A stretch of DNA of 64,000 nt from assembly GCA_036346405.1 (NCBI GenBank), contig CM070562.1, forward strand, positions 66,306,195 to 66,370,194. Reading direction: 5' to 3'. The stretch comes from Phyllostachys edulis (taxonomy: Eukaryota > Streptophyta > Magnoliopsida > Poales > Poaceae). Each line of letters begins with the position of its first letter. Position 1 is the stretch's first letter. The notes beneath the pieces are model-generated. The model ran no database searches. It saw only the letters and a list, made by a program, of their open reading frames with translations, and had not been told where the DNA came from. Below, piece by piece: positions 34,536 to 46,629 of the stretch. The position numbers and the translations under genes are program-made.

Positions 34536-36199
34536 TGAGGCGACTAGACGAGGGTGAATAGGAGCACGCTCACTTTTTCACTTTGATCGGATTCACTCCA
34601 ATAGCTATGAAAGCTATGAAGATTAATAAACAAGTACAGTGGAAGACTTGTATTGAATCCAATCTATCCCCAAAGCAAAACAGACCAAAAATGCCAAAAG
34701 CTCAAACCCTAACTGAGAGGTGCGGTCTGACCGACGGCAACTGTGCGGACTGACCGCTCAAGCCGGTCTAACCGGCGGCAAAAGGTCGGGCTGACCGGGG
34801 TGTGGACTGATCGGCGGTCAAGGTCGGATGGCCGGGCGTCTGAGCAATGGAAACAAACAGAAAAATTAAACTCAAATCGGTCTAACTTTTGATCTATGTG
34901 GCCAAACTCCACGAAACTTGAACCACACCTTCTAAAAGATATTAGGAACCTATTCCAATCAAAGATCACAGAGATCCATACCAAAGTTCCTATCTTTTTC
35001 AGATTGAACGAAGGTGGCTCTAAAACCGAGTCAAAAACGAAATATGGTCTAGAGACTTGCTCGTGGGTGATTGATGATCAAGATGATTCTAGATGGGTTC
35101 CCACATGTCACAGCAAGTTAGATCAAGGCAAGAAACCAAGCAAAAACTCGCGGGTCAAAGAAAGACTCAAAATCATCAAATAGAGAGAAGGAAAGCAAAG
35201 AGACACATCTTTGAGCAATCTTTCTTTGGATTGATTTGATATGGTATTGGTTTACAGCCACTCCATTAATGGAGGACAAAGACTCAATACATAAGCACGA
35301 AATCAAATCCAACTCTCTAGAACCCTAACCTCCACTAATCCTCTCCCTAAGCAAACTAGGGTTTCAAGACAATGAAAGGGTTGAAGGGGGTGCAGCCACC
35401 TCCCTCCTCTATTTATAGTGGAGGCTTAGACCTTCTAAAAGAATTAACCCTAATGGGCTTCCGTTAAGGCCCACACACAAACGGGTCACACACGCACGCA
35501 TTTTAAAGCGTCGTCTTCATCTCCTCTTGACCTAATCTGCTTCATCATGCGCCGTCTTGCGCCGCGGGTTGGCAAAAGGTCACCAAGGCGATATTTGGTA
35601 AAATTACCAAAATACCCCTTCTCGATCTTTTTGCAAAGACCGAGTCCCATCTTCGTGAAGCATCTCTATGCTTCGCCACGTGTAGGTTGATCCAACGGCC
35701 CTCTTCATGTCGGCAAGTCTCTCCCATCCGGCTCCCACCGAAACCACCATGGCACTTGCACCGACCTCTGCGCCGCTTGATCCAACCCGTCGCATCGAAC
35801 TGCCCGTTCGGTCACTTTTGTCCCTTTTGCACCATGCTTGACTCCATTGACCTTACCCGGCATCCCCGCTTGTTCTGGACCTTAGCTCTCCAAGTTTAGT
35901 CCCGATCATCCTCGCCGTTGACCGTCATTGACCTCTAAGCAACCTGCACAACAATAGACAAAGAAATTAATTCCGAGAATAAGTTCTTCACAACTTGACC
36001 CACGTTAGTCAAAACATGCATCATGCAACACATATGCCATGAAACCCATGAACTTGACTTAACCTAACACTCATTGCCACTGCTTGGCCGATGATCAGCA
36101 ATCCACACTTTGACGAAAATGCGTGTTTCGACAAACCGTTAACGACATTGCCAATTGTAACATCATCTTAAGATCGTGCATATATCCCTATGATATCCT
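34536..36199 (-). repeat. 5' LTR of the Sirevirus
   Basis: On the minus strand it ends CCTCGTCTAGTCGCCTCA at 34536, a typical Sirevirus LTR end. The next bases are mid-Gag instead of a primer site. TATA (CCTCCACTATAAATAG) lies near 35408-35423. It also carries the GGTCTGACCG cluster (34722-34830). Confidence 0.85.
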
Positions 36200-37545
36200 C
36201 ATTTATACTGGTAGGAAGGACATGAGATGTGTTTATATTCATTTGGAGGATGATGGAAGGAAAAGGCGTCTGTGCTGGCTAAAGTCTTGTGACAAAAACC
36301 TTAGTAATTATGATTCGCTGGGCTAGTGCAAGGTTAGGGCTAGATAATGTAAAGGCTGTGTCGCGAACTCTAGACTGCTTACCTTCAGTAGTAAGCAGTG
36401 ATATAGAGATATTCTAGGCAACTGGAATACCGCATATTGTGGGTCAAGTTGTACACCTCTGTAGAGTGAAAAATCTATTTAAATAGCCGCGCTCACGGTC
36501 ATTAGCATGCATGCTTAGTGCGGCTGGTATGGCGGTAGCGTTGCTTTCCAAACTATTTTGTCACAAAAGATTGGGGTAATGACATGGGGTTTTCAATTGT
36601 TGAGTTAACTGCCATGTTTATGGCTAGATTGCTATGTCTATAGTGGAGCTGTCATTTCTATGGCTGATTTGCTATTTCTATAGCAGGACTGCCATGTCTA
36701 TGGCTGAATATGAATTTGTTAGTGCCGTGTCTATGGCAGAATATGATTGTATTTTTTGCTTGCAACTGAGTAGGGTTGCAGGTGTTGTTGTTATTTGATT
36801 CAGTACTTTACTTACTGTCATGTACTTATTTATACTGCTCTTTCAAATTCTATTGCAAATTATTACTTATGAATATTGCAAATAAACTTGGCTTTGAGCA
36901 AAATAACTTGTAGAGCAAAGCCTCTTTATTTAATAGGCTTCCATCTAATATAATTTTTGCGATATACTATAAGTCTTGCTGAGTACATAAGTACTCAATC
37001 TTGCTAATATTGTTGTTTAGAGATCGAAGACACGTAGATGCTAGACGATGAGTTCTTTACTCCTAGCACTGGAGGGTTCGGTGACGGGTCTACCTAGGCC
37101 TTGTTCCTTATCGGTTGCCTGCGGGATCGGATAGGCATGCCACTGGACTTTTGCTACTTTATTATGTCTTCTGCTGCTGTTTATTTTCTGATGATGACTG
37201 CTTTTATTTGGCCAGTCGGCTGTGAATGTAATAACTTATAATAGCTTAAGTAGATTACCCTTTTGCTTTACTTTTATATGAGATTGTATGGATGTGATTG
37301 CCAAATGTTGTGAATGTGTGTGCTAACCTTTAATCCTAAGACTAGCATAGTATACACATATAAGGTCTTCGGGTATTCCACGCCCGGGGGTCCGATAGCC
37401 ATATCGTTATGCTTGTGTTAATGTGACCCGTGGACGGGTTTTACTTTTGATATGCTTGCTGTAATCTATTGCTAATTGATGTTACAATTGATAGGTAGTG
37501 TAATTTAGTGGCATTCTGGGCTCCATGTTGGGCCAGGGTGTTATA
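36200..37545 (+). mobile_element. Fragment of a Ty3-type LTR, plus strand
   Basis: GTTGTACACCTCTGTAGAGTG followed by CTATTTAAATAGCCGCG (36447-36491) matches, in reverse complement, the block near 57835-57895 of the solo LTR at 57163-60260. The element here is therefore in the opposite orientation to that copy. It lacks its beginning, which should read TGTAACATCC, at the Sirevirus edge, and ends near 37545 (TGTTATACAACA) at the second copia copy. Short frames inside are not genes. Confidence 0.5.
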
Positions 37546-38610
37546 CAACAGGGCAAGGCGTTAGAGACTTCTCATGATTCTACTTTATTTGGTAACTTTG
37601 CCAACTACGCCCATGTGGGCGAAGGTACTCAACCACATGCACTTGCATCCACATAAGCACTCTCATATTGATTGGATCATAGATTTAGGAGTATGTAAGC
37701 ATGTCACAGGTTCCCTTAGTACATTTGCATCTTACACTCCATATACGCATTCTAAAACTATTCAAACAGCTGACCTCCCAAATTATTCAGGGTATAGGAT
37801 TTGTAGAGTGCACATAATCCACTGCTTTATCCTCTGTTTTGCATGTTCCCTCATTTCCAGACAACCTTCTATCAGTTAGTTCTACCACTGACCAATTCAA
37901 ATGCACTGTCTTATTTAATGAGGATTCGTGTTTGTTCCAAGAGAAGAGAATTGGAAAAGGGATTGGGACTAGAATCATGCATAATGGGATGTGGTACATC
38001 GATCAGATTGATGAAGCGCTGGCTGTGGCTGCATGAGGAGTTGAAGGAGAAGTTTTGTTACATCATCGTCGTTTGGGGCATTCGTCGTTTGATAGTTTAA
38101 TTCGGTTGTACCCTGATTTGTTCGATAAAGTAGACAAGAGTAAACTTATGTGTGATGTTTGTGAGTTTAGAAAGCATACACGGTCTACATATAATAGCAT
38201 TGGTCTTCAGAGCTATGAACTTTTTGTGTTAATACATTATGATTGCTTTTGTGAGTGGTTTTAAGTGGTTTGTCACATTTATTGATTGCTATACTCATAT
38301 GACTTTGATTTATACGATGACACACAAAAGTGAGGTCCTTTGGTGTTTTCAGAACTTCCATAGGCTAGCTGCTACTCAGATCGATGTAAAGGATCAGATC
38401 CTTCGAACTAACAATGGAACTGGGTATATTAACAAGGAGTTTACATCGTATCTCTCGGAGGAGGGGATACTTCATCAAACTACTTGTCCAGGAACCCCGC
38501 CTCAGAATGGAGTGGCTGGAATGAAGAATCGACATTTGTTGGAGGTAGCATGTTCACTCTTGTTTCAGGAATGTACCAATGGGATTGTGGAGTGATACAA
38601 TGATGACAGC
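37546..38610 (+). pseudogene. Second copia copy, left part: protease-integrase remnant
   Basis: This is the same family as the element at 14012-19495, starting at the position of its fourth TAG (here CAG, 37549-37551) and ending in integrase (SLLFQECTNGIVE). Protease reads WIIDLGVCKHVTG, so DSG is DLG. The integrase zinc module (HHRRLGHSSFDSL, CDVCEFRKH) and LRTNNGTGYINKEF (Asp of RSDNG replaced by Asn) show decay, with several frameshifts. Gag and the 5' LTR are absent. The copy is interrupted at 38610 by the Tat element and resumes at 50530. Confidence 0.9.
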
Positions 38611-39286
38611 TGTTGACGATCGAGTCGCCGATCTTACGAAATAAAAGAGGAAAATGACGCGATATTTCCTAGAAGAGAATGGGACTGCTCTGTATTGATA
38701 TGAACTGGATTTACAGGGGGTGTCTTAGACCAGGCAAAGGACTAATCCTAATTACACAGAGAATGCGGTTTGCAATGTAGGATGATCTTGTCTAGATTTT
38801 CTTGACCTCCATCTCCCTCCTTTGTCTTCTACGCTCCTCCCTTAAATAACTTCCGTAGAGGTTGCAGTTACTGATGGAGAAGGCGTCCCTGATGAAGCGT
38901 CGTGACTGGTCGGAGCGAGGTGTCGGTTGATAATGTACCAACTTCTCTGCGGTTAAGTGTCTGTGAGACACTCAACCGTATGGTGGTTATTGTCAGTGTC
39001 TTAGGACTGTGTAACATCGCGTGGTATGGAGCATGCAGCACGTGTTCCGTTCATCACACGGTAAAGAATATACCTGGAATCATATCTATACACCAGTTTA
39101 TATCTTTTCCGAGCAGTTACCTGGTCGGAGACTAGGCACAGGACCTTGTCAGACCAGGGTACCCATTTTGTAACATCTGGAATCCTTACGACCAGTGTGG
39201 TCGTTAGCCTTAGGGGTTACGACCATGAAGATGTATGATCTTTTATTATGTATTAAAGTAATACATAGAGGTTTTAATCCTCGTCA
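38611..39286 (-). repeat. 3' LTR of the Tat element
   Basis: It runs TGTTGACGATCGAG to ATCCTCGTCA on the plus strand and pairs with 49848-50524. It is bordered inside by CTAGCCCCCGAAC, the complement of the polypurine tract. Confidence 0.94.
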
Positions 39287-39300
39287 GCTAGCCCCCGAAC
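39287..39300 (-). promoter_or_regulatory. Polypurine tract of the Tat element
   Basis: On the minus strand GTTCGGGGGCTAGC ends at the 3' LTR; this is where plus-strand DNA synthesis is primed. Confidence 0.75.
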
Positions 39301-39509
39301 TTTAAATGAACAGGTCGTGTGAACACTTTCTTCCGATGAAGTCATATCGGGCTGACCCCATTTAATGTCATGACATACGAAGTGGTCTCTGTTCACTTTA
39401 AAGTTAAGAACTTGCCTTGGAAACCTAAGAGTTTTTCTGTCCGTTGGACAAAAGGTTTTTGTCCGTTAGACTTTTAGATAACTCCCGATTGCAGTTAAAG
39501 ATCTGAAGC

Positions 39510-39517
39510 TATAAAAT
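39510..39517 (+). promoter_or_regulatory. TATA box of the Tat antisense gene
   Basis: GCTATAAAATCCCC lies about 150 bp upstream of ATG 39668, in an AT-rich region just inside the 3' LTR. It is correctly placed to drive a plus-strand transcript independent of the LTR. Confidence 0.55.
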
Positions 39518-39667
39518 CCCCATTGCTGGGCTTTAGAATTATTACGCTTTCAGTTCTCCCTTCAATCCTCTTCAGTTCCTTGCCAAGAATACCTTTCCAA
39601 CCTCTTATTGTCTTTCCGACCTCAAAGCCTCCTCCGACCACTACTCATCCCTTTGAGAAATTTCACC

Positions 39668-40636
39668 ATGTCGGAGCAAATCACAAAGTGGATGGCTTCA
39701 GATCTAAGTGAGAAGAAGCTTGAGGCACTGGAGAAGATCGGAATGCTCCCGGATAGGAACCTGATCAGATGGAGATCAACAACCAGAGAACACTTTCCAA
39801 GCCACGAAGATGGAGAAATTCTAGTCTTCCTCGCCTACATTGAATGCGAGCTGAGGGTGCTGGTACACAAATTCCTCCCCCGTGTTCTGGAGTACTACGG
39901 GGTGGAGTTGGTGAATTTGGCCCCTAATTCCATCGTCAACATCAGTATCTTTGCCTACTTATGCGAGGCGTACCTGGGAGTGCATCCAAATTTGAAGCTC
40001 TTCGGGTACTTCTATCGGATGGTGATGTCGGGAAGATCCACGACAACTCCTGTAGAATGCACGCTGCGCCTTCATAATGGTAAGGCCGATGAGTACATCC
40101 AAATGTACTCGAAGTCCTCGTGGTCGTCATAGAAGAAGAACTGGTTTTACATGACGGTTATGAGGGATGATGGCCTCTACTTCACCAGAATCAGGGCAAA
40201 TGAGAATTCTAAGTGGAGGGGGACCGTGGAGAAGACAGGGATGGTCGGGAGATGTGTGGATGCCATTTCGAGATCTAAAGACCAAGGGCTTAACTTCCTG
40301 GCATGTGGTGAGAGATTTCACCATGCGCCGAATTAGTCCTCTAATGCTCCGAACACAATCCCTGCTTTGGTTCATTGGTCGTGATGAAGCAATCACGGAC
40401 TCACGAGATGGTAAGTCTTTGAAGAAGCTTCGACCAGTATAGTTTATTAACTGATTATCGTAAAAACCTTAAAATCTCTTTTGCCCCCTTTTTTTTGAAG
40501 CCCTTTCTCTGGCGAGGTCGAGAGGCGAATCAAAATGATGCATCTTGGGGAGCCTAACGAGAAGGCATTTCTGGCATATTGGCGATAGTCTCTGCAAGAG
40601 AGACTAACGAGACTTAAGGTAGATAATCAATTGTTT

Positions 40637-40684
<48 letters not shown>

Positions 40685-42569
40685 TCCGTCGGTTTATTGA
40701 TCTTGCTCTAATTTTGTAGATGTTCGGATTAAGAGTCATGCAACTTGGTGAGGATCATGATCCGACCGTGGTTCTGACCGATTCCTGCCCAGAGGCGTTG
40801 GAAGAAGATGACTCTCCCTAGGTAAAAAAGAGCTTTGAAGAAAAGTATATATATTTTAGATAGGAAATTTCATCACCTAATCAAACTTGTTTTTTGATAT
40901 AGGTGGAAAAGATCGAAGGTCCGTAGAGCAGAGCTGCGGAAATCGTAGACCCCAGAGTGGTCGTTCATGACCTAACAGTTGTTACTGAAACAACTGATTT
41001 GGAGGTTGATGAGACCACATCCTCCGACCCGATGGTCAGGAATGCTACCCTCGATCAGTTGGTCGAGGATATCGCTTTCGACCTTATGTTGGAAGATGTG
41101 AGGGGTATGACCAACCCAACTAGCTCAGAGCCTATAAAATTGGTCGAGAAGAAAAGGAAGGCTAGTGGGACAGAGTTTACTCTACCGCGTTTCAAAGTCA
41201 AAACCAAGAAATCAACTAGATATGTACAAATGAAAAGGTCGTATGAGTGCATACCTTTACTAGTTTTGGATGATTTGGAGTTTTGAGCTTCCTTTCTTCA
41301 TTTTGTATAGATCTTCTGGCATTCCGGTCGTATCCAACCAGAATGTTCCTGAGGACCAGGCACCCGTCGAAGTCCTTGTCGAAAGCACTTCACAGGACAA
41401 AGTTCATGATGATAAAGTTGTCGAGAAAGCCCCTGAGCAGGTGGTGATGCCAATGGTCGAGCTGGATCTAGTGGTGATTCTAACTCCTTCTGTGGAGGTA
41501 GATGCCCCTAAAGGCCCTCAACAGGTTTCGATCACTGTTGATAATCCCTCTCAACCTAACAAGTTCCCTTTTTGCCCCCGATTTATCGAGGATAAGGAGC
41601 TTGATGAGCTATGGGGAAGAATATCGGACCATCAAATCAAGATAGGTCCTGATATCATTTTTGCCAATTATAATGGCGTGGCAATCTGGGTAAATATCTA
41701 TGACCAGTTTCATAGCTTCTCTTAAAAGTTTATAGGAAACTTAAAGAAGAATGCTATTTGTGTAGCATATGGTCGAGAATTTTGCTGTGGTCGGAGGACT
41801 AACCCAGCGAATCAAGATCTTGGAGCAAAAACACTCCGAATTAGAAAGTAAGAACTTTCTTCTTCTTCTTCAATACTTTGTTCTTCTTTAATTATTCTTC
41901 TTTACCATATTCGATAGATTTGGAGAAAATAAAAGAAGAGGTCATGGCTGATAAAGCCAGAATAACCCAGCTTGAGGAAGAGAATCAGGCCAAGGACCGG
42001 TCGATCACAGAGGCGACGACCAGACATGAAATTCTTGAAAAGAGGATTGAAGGTAATTGGTTGTAGACTTGACTAATTAACTTTTTCCTAATCATGCTTA
42101 CTTATTACTTGTTTTTACTCGTGTAGAGCAAACTCAAGTGTTGAATAGAGCAGAAAAGGCTCTGGAATTTGAGCAGGATAAGGAGGCGGTTCTTGTGCAA
42201 AATCTTGATGAAAAGATTCATGCTTTAAACAAGATGATCTTTGATATGGGATCAGGATCAAGTGCGCCTGACTTAAGAGATCAAATAGAGAAAATAAACT
42301 ACTTAGGCCAACTTCTAGAAGATTTCAGTGGTTTGCTCAAGACTACTCAAGAGAATTATGCCCAGACTATGAAAGAAGGCGTTGCCAATGCAGTTAGTTT
42401 TGCGCTGGCAAAACTGAAGGCTTCCGACCCCTCTATTGATCTCCAAGCCGTTGAAGACGACTTCAACTGCCTGCCTGATGAGGCGACCAAGTTTATGAAA
42501 GAACTAAGGCTGCTTGGAGACAAAGTTGTAGAGGAGATGGAAATCGGATCTCCATCAAGCAGTAATTAG
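39668..42569 (+). CDS. Antisense gene of the Tat element (plant transposon domain plus coiled coil), spliced and damaged
   Basis: Reading opposite to gag-pol, exon 1 (39668-about 40336) starts MSEQITKWMASDLSEKKLE and contains LVHKFLPRVLEYYGVELVNL and FAYLCEAYLGVHPNLKLFGY. This resembles the putative gypsy-type transposon domain (Pfam PF04195) seen in Tat antisense frames. TAG at about 40130 breaks it before KKNWFYM. Further exon-like frames are near 40520-40618 (RRIKMMHLGEPNEKAFLAYW, with a TAG), 40720-40821, 40957-41286 and 41320-41725. 41920-42057 and 42126-42569 are a coiled coil (ITQLEEENQAKDRSITEA; LNRAEKALEFEQDKEAVL) ending MEIGSPSSSN. AT-rich introns with GT/AG edges separate them, including one with a (TA)n run. 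Function is unknown; exon borders are approximate. Confidence 0.7.
40641..40682. repeat. (TA)n microsatellite
   Basis: About 21 uninterrupted TA units lie in an intron-like stretch of the Tat antisense gene. Confidence 0.97.
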
Positions 42570-43563
42570 TCTGGAGACATTCTGGAGTAGGACATTGTAA
42601 TATAAGAATTATATACAAAACTTACATTTATGTCATCAACAATTCTTTTGTTTATCCCGTTGCCTTTTCTAAAAATTCTCGTATACTCCCTAGCCCCCGA
42701 CTGCTTTGTAGTAGGAGAGCCTTACTGGACAAGCAGTTAGCCAAGAAAGAGAATGAAAGTCGAAACCATTGTTTTGAACGCATATACTGATCATAAGACA
42801 AAACTGATCGTAACAATACTAGGAAATCATTTTGGTCGGAACCAGTGTATGATTTCGACTAGTTATAGATCTTTGTTTGTCATAATCAAAATACCAAACA
42901 AAACTATATATGGTCCGAAAAAAAATTTGTTGTGTTGACAAAAGTAGAAATGCAAGAATGTATGAAAAAAGGATAAGTGATCGTGTGTGTGTGACCCAAA
43001 ACTGGTCGGAAAAAACCGCTAAGAATAGAAGACATAGAAAATATTTACAAAAGCGTGCTCAAAGCTCAAGTCCGACCGCCACGAGGGTCGAAGAAAAGAA
43101 GCTGTCGCTAGGAAGCTCCTTCGATTAAGCGGGACCACGTCTGAAAAAGAAGAGACTTCGATTGGGAGGCTTTCAGGTGTCGACCAAGAGTAAACGAGAG
43201 TAGAAACGAAATTTTGAAATGAAGAAATATAATCTTCATAATCTTAATAGTATAAGGCACTATATGAAGTTATTTGTATTATGCTCTGTTTACTCGTATG
43301 GTCGCGCGTGGAAATCATTCATGGAATGATCATGACTAGGACTTATACAACGTATGACACAGATGTCGTTGTCAAAGAGTAACAGAGATCCTGATAAAGG
43401 ATACCAGAGAGTAAAATTGTCTTCTCCGACCATCTCAAACAACAATAGTAGGTGACCAGAATATAGACATATATATATAAACCATATCACTCGTCGAAAA
43501 GAAATAAAGGAAAGTACTAATCTTTATTTAAATGAAAAAGAATTAAAATAATGTACAAAATAA
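42570..43563. other. Spacer between the antisense gene and the end of Tat pol
   Basis: AT-rich, no supported frame. TATAAGAATTATA after 42600 could hold polyadenylation signals for the antisense transcript. CTAGCCCCCGAC at 42690-42701 repeats the polypurine-tract complement found next to the 3' LTR. Confidence 0.5.
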
Positions 43564-44830
43564 TTAGACATAGAACTTACGCAATTGATCAATGTTCCAA
43601 GAATTAGACAAAACTTGCCCATTAGACATAGCTAATCGTACTGAACCTGGTCGGGTGACTTCGACCACAGTGTAAGGACCTTCCCACTTAGGAGAAAGCT
43701 TGTTACGATTTGCTTAGTTCTGAATTTTTCTGAGAACCAGATCACCTACAGCGAGGCTGCGAGGTTGCACCTTACGACTATGGTACCTTCGCATGGCTTG
43801 TTGATAGACTGCTGATCGTACCAGGGCTTGGTTTCATCGTTCTTCAAGGAAATTGATGTCGTCAAGTCATCGTTCATTCTGATTGTTTTCGTTGAAACAA
43901 TCAGTCCGAGCAGAGCCAAGCTTTAGTTCTAGATGAAGCATGGCTTCAGCACCATAAACCAAGAAGAATGACGTTTCACCGGTCGCACGACTAGTCGTGG
44001 TTTGAACGGTCCATAATACAGAAGGAAGTTCTTGAACCCAAGCTCCTAACTGTTTGATCAACTAGTCGAATACTCGGCGTTTGATCCCCTACATGATGAT
44101 ACCATTGGCTCGCTCAACTGCTCCGTTGCTCTACGGATGAGCAACAGAAGCAAAATAAACTTTGATACCAAGTTCATCGCAGAATTCTTGGAATTGACCA
44201 CTGGAGAACTAGGCATCGTTGTCTGTGATTATACGACTGGGTACACCAAATCGTGGGGTGCTCTTGGGAAAGGTCCCAGAATGTCCAGTCCCCAGGTTAC
44301 AAAAGGCCAAGAAAGAGGAATCACTTGTAAGGCTTGTGCCGGCTGATGTACTTGTCGGCTATGAAATTGACATTGTACGCACTTCGTCACGAGCTCTTTT
44401 GCATCATGAAGGCGGTTGGCGATAGTATCCTTGCTCGAAGGCTTTACCGTCGGTGTTCTATAGGAATGATGTGCTCCACAGACTCCTTCATGGATTTCGG
44501 TTAGCAACTTAATGCCATCCGTTTAAGATATGATCTCATCAACACTCTATGAGATCCTCGTTTATACAAGGTACATTCGATCAGAGTGTATGATTTGGCT
44601 TTTGTGCTAGGCGATCGGCCTCTACATCATCTTACGGAATTATGTCATTTGAAGATAAGCGTAGATCAATGTCATCAATCTCTACCCGATCGTGTGGCGC
44701 CAACCGTCAACGACTGTGGAGCATCCATGTGTTCACGATCGGTTTGTACGACCTGTAAAGAATCATGTATGTTCTCAGAAGGCTCGACCACCGAGGGCGA
44801 ATCGAGTTGCTCGAGAAAAACTCGGGGCGG
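43564..44830 (-). pseudogene. Tat integrase
   Basis: 44229-44507 carries the zinc module and the start of the core (MLTEIHEGVCGAHHSYRT, KCVQCQFHSR, WGLDILGPFPRA). 43867-44061 carries the later core (LPSVLWTVQTTTSRATGETS, LVYGAEAML). The C-terminal module near 43564-43740 reads KLSPKWEGPYTVVEVTRPG with a TAG before it and ends at TAA 43564-43566. The GPY motif is typical of Ty3 integrases. Several frameshifts and stops make it nonfunctional. Confidence 0.88.
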
Positions 44831-44836
44831 GCCGGT

Positions 44837-45600
44837 CTACCTCGTGGAGGCCATCCGTGCTAACTGGTCTGCCAGAAAGTTTTCCTTTCTAGGAATATGT
44901 TGGATCTGAAAACTGAAAAAGTGCTTTTCGAGTTTCTGTACTTTCGCCAGATAAGATGACATCTTGGTACTTGAGCATTGATACTCTTTCTCTACTTGAT
45001 TCGCTACTAGTTGAGAATCGTCTTTCACTAGTAATCTGCGAATCCCGAGCGAACGAGCTACTCGGAGTCCTGCCAGTAAACTTTCATATTCTGGCACATT
45101 GTTTGTGGCAGAAAAATTTAACTGGATGATGTACTTGATGTGTTTGTCAGTAGGGAATATCAAAACAACTCCAGCCCTCGAGCCTTTTAGCATCAAGGAG
45201 CCGTCAAAGTACATTATCCACTCATCGTGGTGTTCGTACTCGGGCCCTTGGGTGGGTTCAAGGTTTGTCCACTCGGCAATGAATTCTGCTATTGCTTGGG
45301 ACTTGATTGTTGTTCGTGAGATGAAATGGAGGTCGAACGCCCCTAGCTCAACCGCCCATTTTGTTATTCGTCCTGATGATTCCCTATTTCCAAGGACTTG
45401 ACCAAGGGGATATCCGGTTGGTACGACCACTTTGTGGGATTGAAAGTAATGTCTTAGTTTCTTTGAAGACATAAGGAGACCATAGAGCAACTTTTGTACC
45501 TGTGAGTATCTTTCCTTTGGTCCATGTAAAACTTCGCTTATGTAATACACTGGTCATTGGATGTTATCCTGTTCTACGACCAGTACACTGCTAACTATTT
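44837..45600 (-). pseudogene. Tat RNase H and second (archaeal-type) RNase H
   Basis: The 237-codon frame begins in the first RNase H (YYISEVLHGPKERYSQVQKL, LRHYFQSHKVVV). It continues after a spacer into a second RNase H-like domain: WIMYFDGSLMLKGSRAGVVL, NNVPEYESLLAGLRVAR, VKDDSQLVANQV and RKENFLADQLARMAS. These supply the acidic residues expected (D in YFDGS, E in PEYES, D in DSQLV, D in LADQL). The arrangement of two RNase H domains is known from Tat elements. Confidence 0.9.
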
Positions 45601-45739
45601 GTGGCATTACAGCAACGTAAATTAGCAATGTTTCTCCCGATCTTGGAGAAACTAAGATCGGGGGGCTCGTAAGGTACTTCTTAAGTTCTTCAAATGCATC
45701 GTTTGCCTCTTTAGTCCACTCGAAACTTTCATGTTTCTG

Positions 45740-46560
45740 AAGAAGCTTAAAGAAAGGTAATCCTTTTTTCCCCTAACCTTGCTATGAAGCGACTTAGCGC
45801 TGCCATACAACCGGTTAGTTTCTGGACCTCTTTCTTCGTGGTCGGAGGGCGCATCTTGTCGATGGCTGCTATTTTTACTTGATTTGCTTCAATACCTCTA
45901 GCCGAGACTAGGAAGCCGATCAGTTTTCCAGCGGAAACTCCGAACACACACTTTTCCGGATTTAACTTGAGGTTATCCTTCTCAAGTTATTGAAAGTTTC
46001 TTGTAGGTCATGAACGTGATCGCTAGCGTTGATGCTCTTTACGACCAGATCATCAACGTAAGCTTCTAGATTCTGACCTATCTGTGGATTAAAGGTTTTC
46101 TGCATCAGCCTTTGAAAAGTCGCACCAGCATTTTTAAGACCAAACGACATCTTAACATAACAGTAAGTGCCATATGGGGTGATGAAGGAAGTTTTCTCTT
46201 CATCTTCTTAACACATATTAATCTGGTGATACCCTGAATATGCATCTAAAAAACTTAGTAACTCACACCCGGAAGTAGAGTCTACAAGTTGATCAATGCG
46301 TGGAAGGGGAAAGTCATCCTTCGGACAAGCTTTATTAAGATCTGTAAAGTCAATACACATTCGCCATTTCCCATTATTCTTCCTAACCATTACAGGATTG
46401 GTGAGCCATTGAGGGTGGTCGACTTCACGAATAAATCCCGCCTTGAGCAGCTTGTCAATCTCCGATTGAATTTCCTCCTTCCGATCGGGTGCAAAATGCA
46501 TGACTTCGCTTGATCGGTTTCTTGTCGCCGAGAGCTAGCACGTGCTCGATCACCTCGAGG
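45740..46560 (-). pseudogene. Tat reverse transcriptase
   Basis: 46208-46501 has the fingers and palm (DKLLKAGFIREVDHPQWL, CIDFTDLNKACPKDDFPL, LSFLDAYSGYHQINM) and stops at a TAA. 45962-46150 continues MSFGLKNAGATFQRLMQK with the active-site block LEAYVDDLVVKS. 45747-45947 carries FGVSAGKLIGFLVSARGIEA and the connection. At least two frame changes and one stop separate the parts. Confidence 0.93.
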
Positions 46561-46629
46561 ACTCGGGCATGTCGGACCGCCAGCGAATACGTCCTGATTT
46601 GCTCGGAGGAAGGAGACGAGCGACTCTTC

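Larger units (their letters stand above)
25937..36199 (-). mobile_element. Sirevirus-type Ty1/copia retrotransposon, minus strand
   Basis: Long LTRs (about 1.67 kb: 25937-27603 and 34536-36199) flank, on the minus strand, Gag, protease, integrase, RT and RNase H. A 1.77-kb noncoding tail with several GGGGGAG purine tracts follows. The large coiled-coil Gag with its own zinc knuckles, the tail and the multiple purine tracts are Sirevirus traits. The 5' LTR runs straight into mid-Gag, so the primer site and Gag start are deleted. I found no target duplication, so at least one side has been rearranged. Outer edges are good to a few bases. Confidence 0.85.

Noticed and set aside
40641..40682. (TA)n run as an origin or special site
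   Set aside because: Simple microsatellite in an intron-like stretch of the Tat antisense gene.
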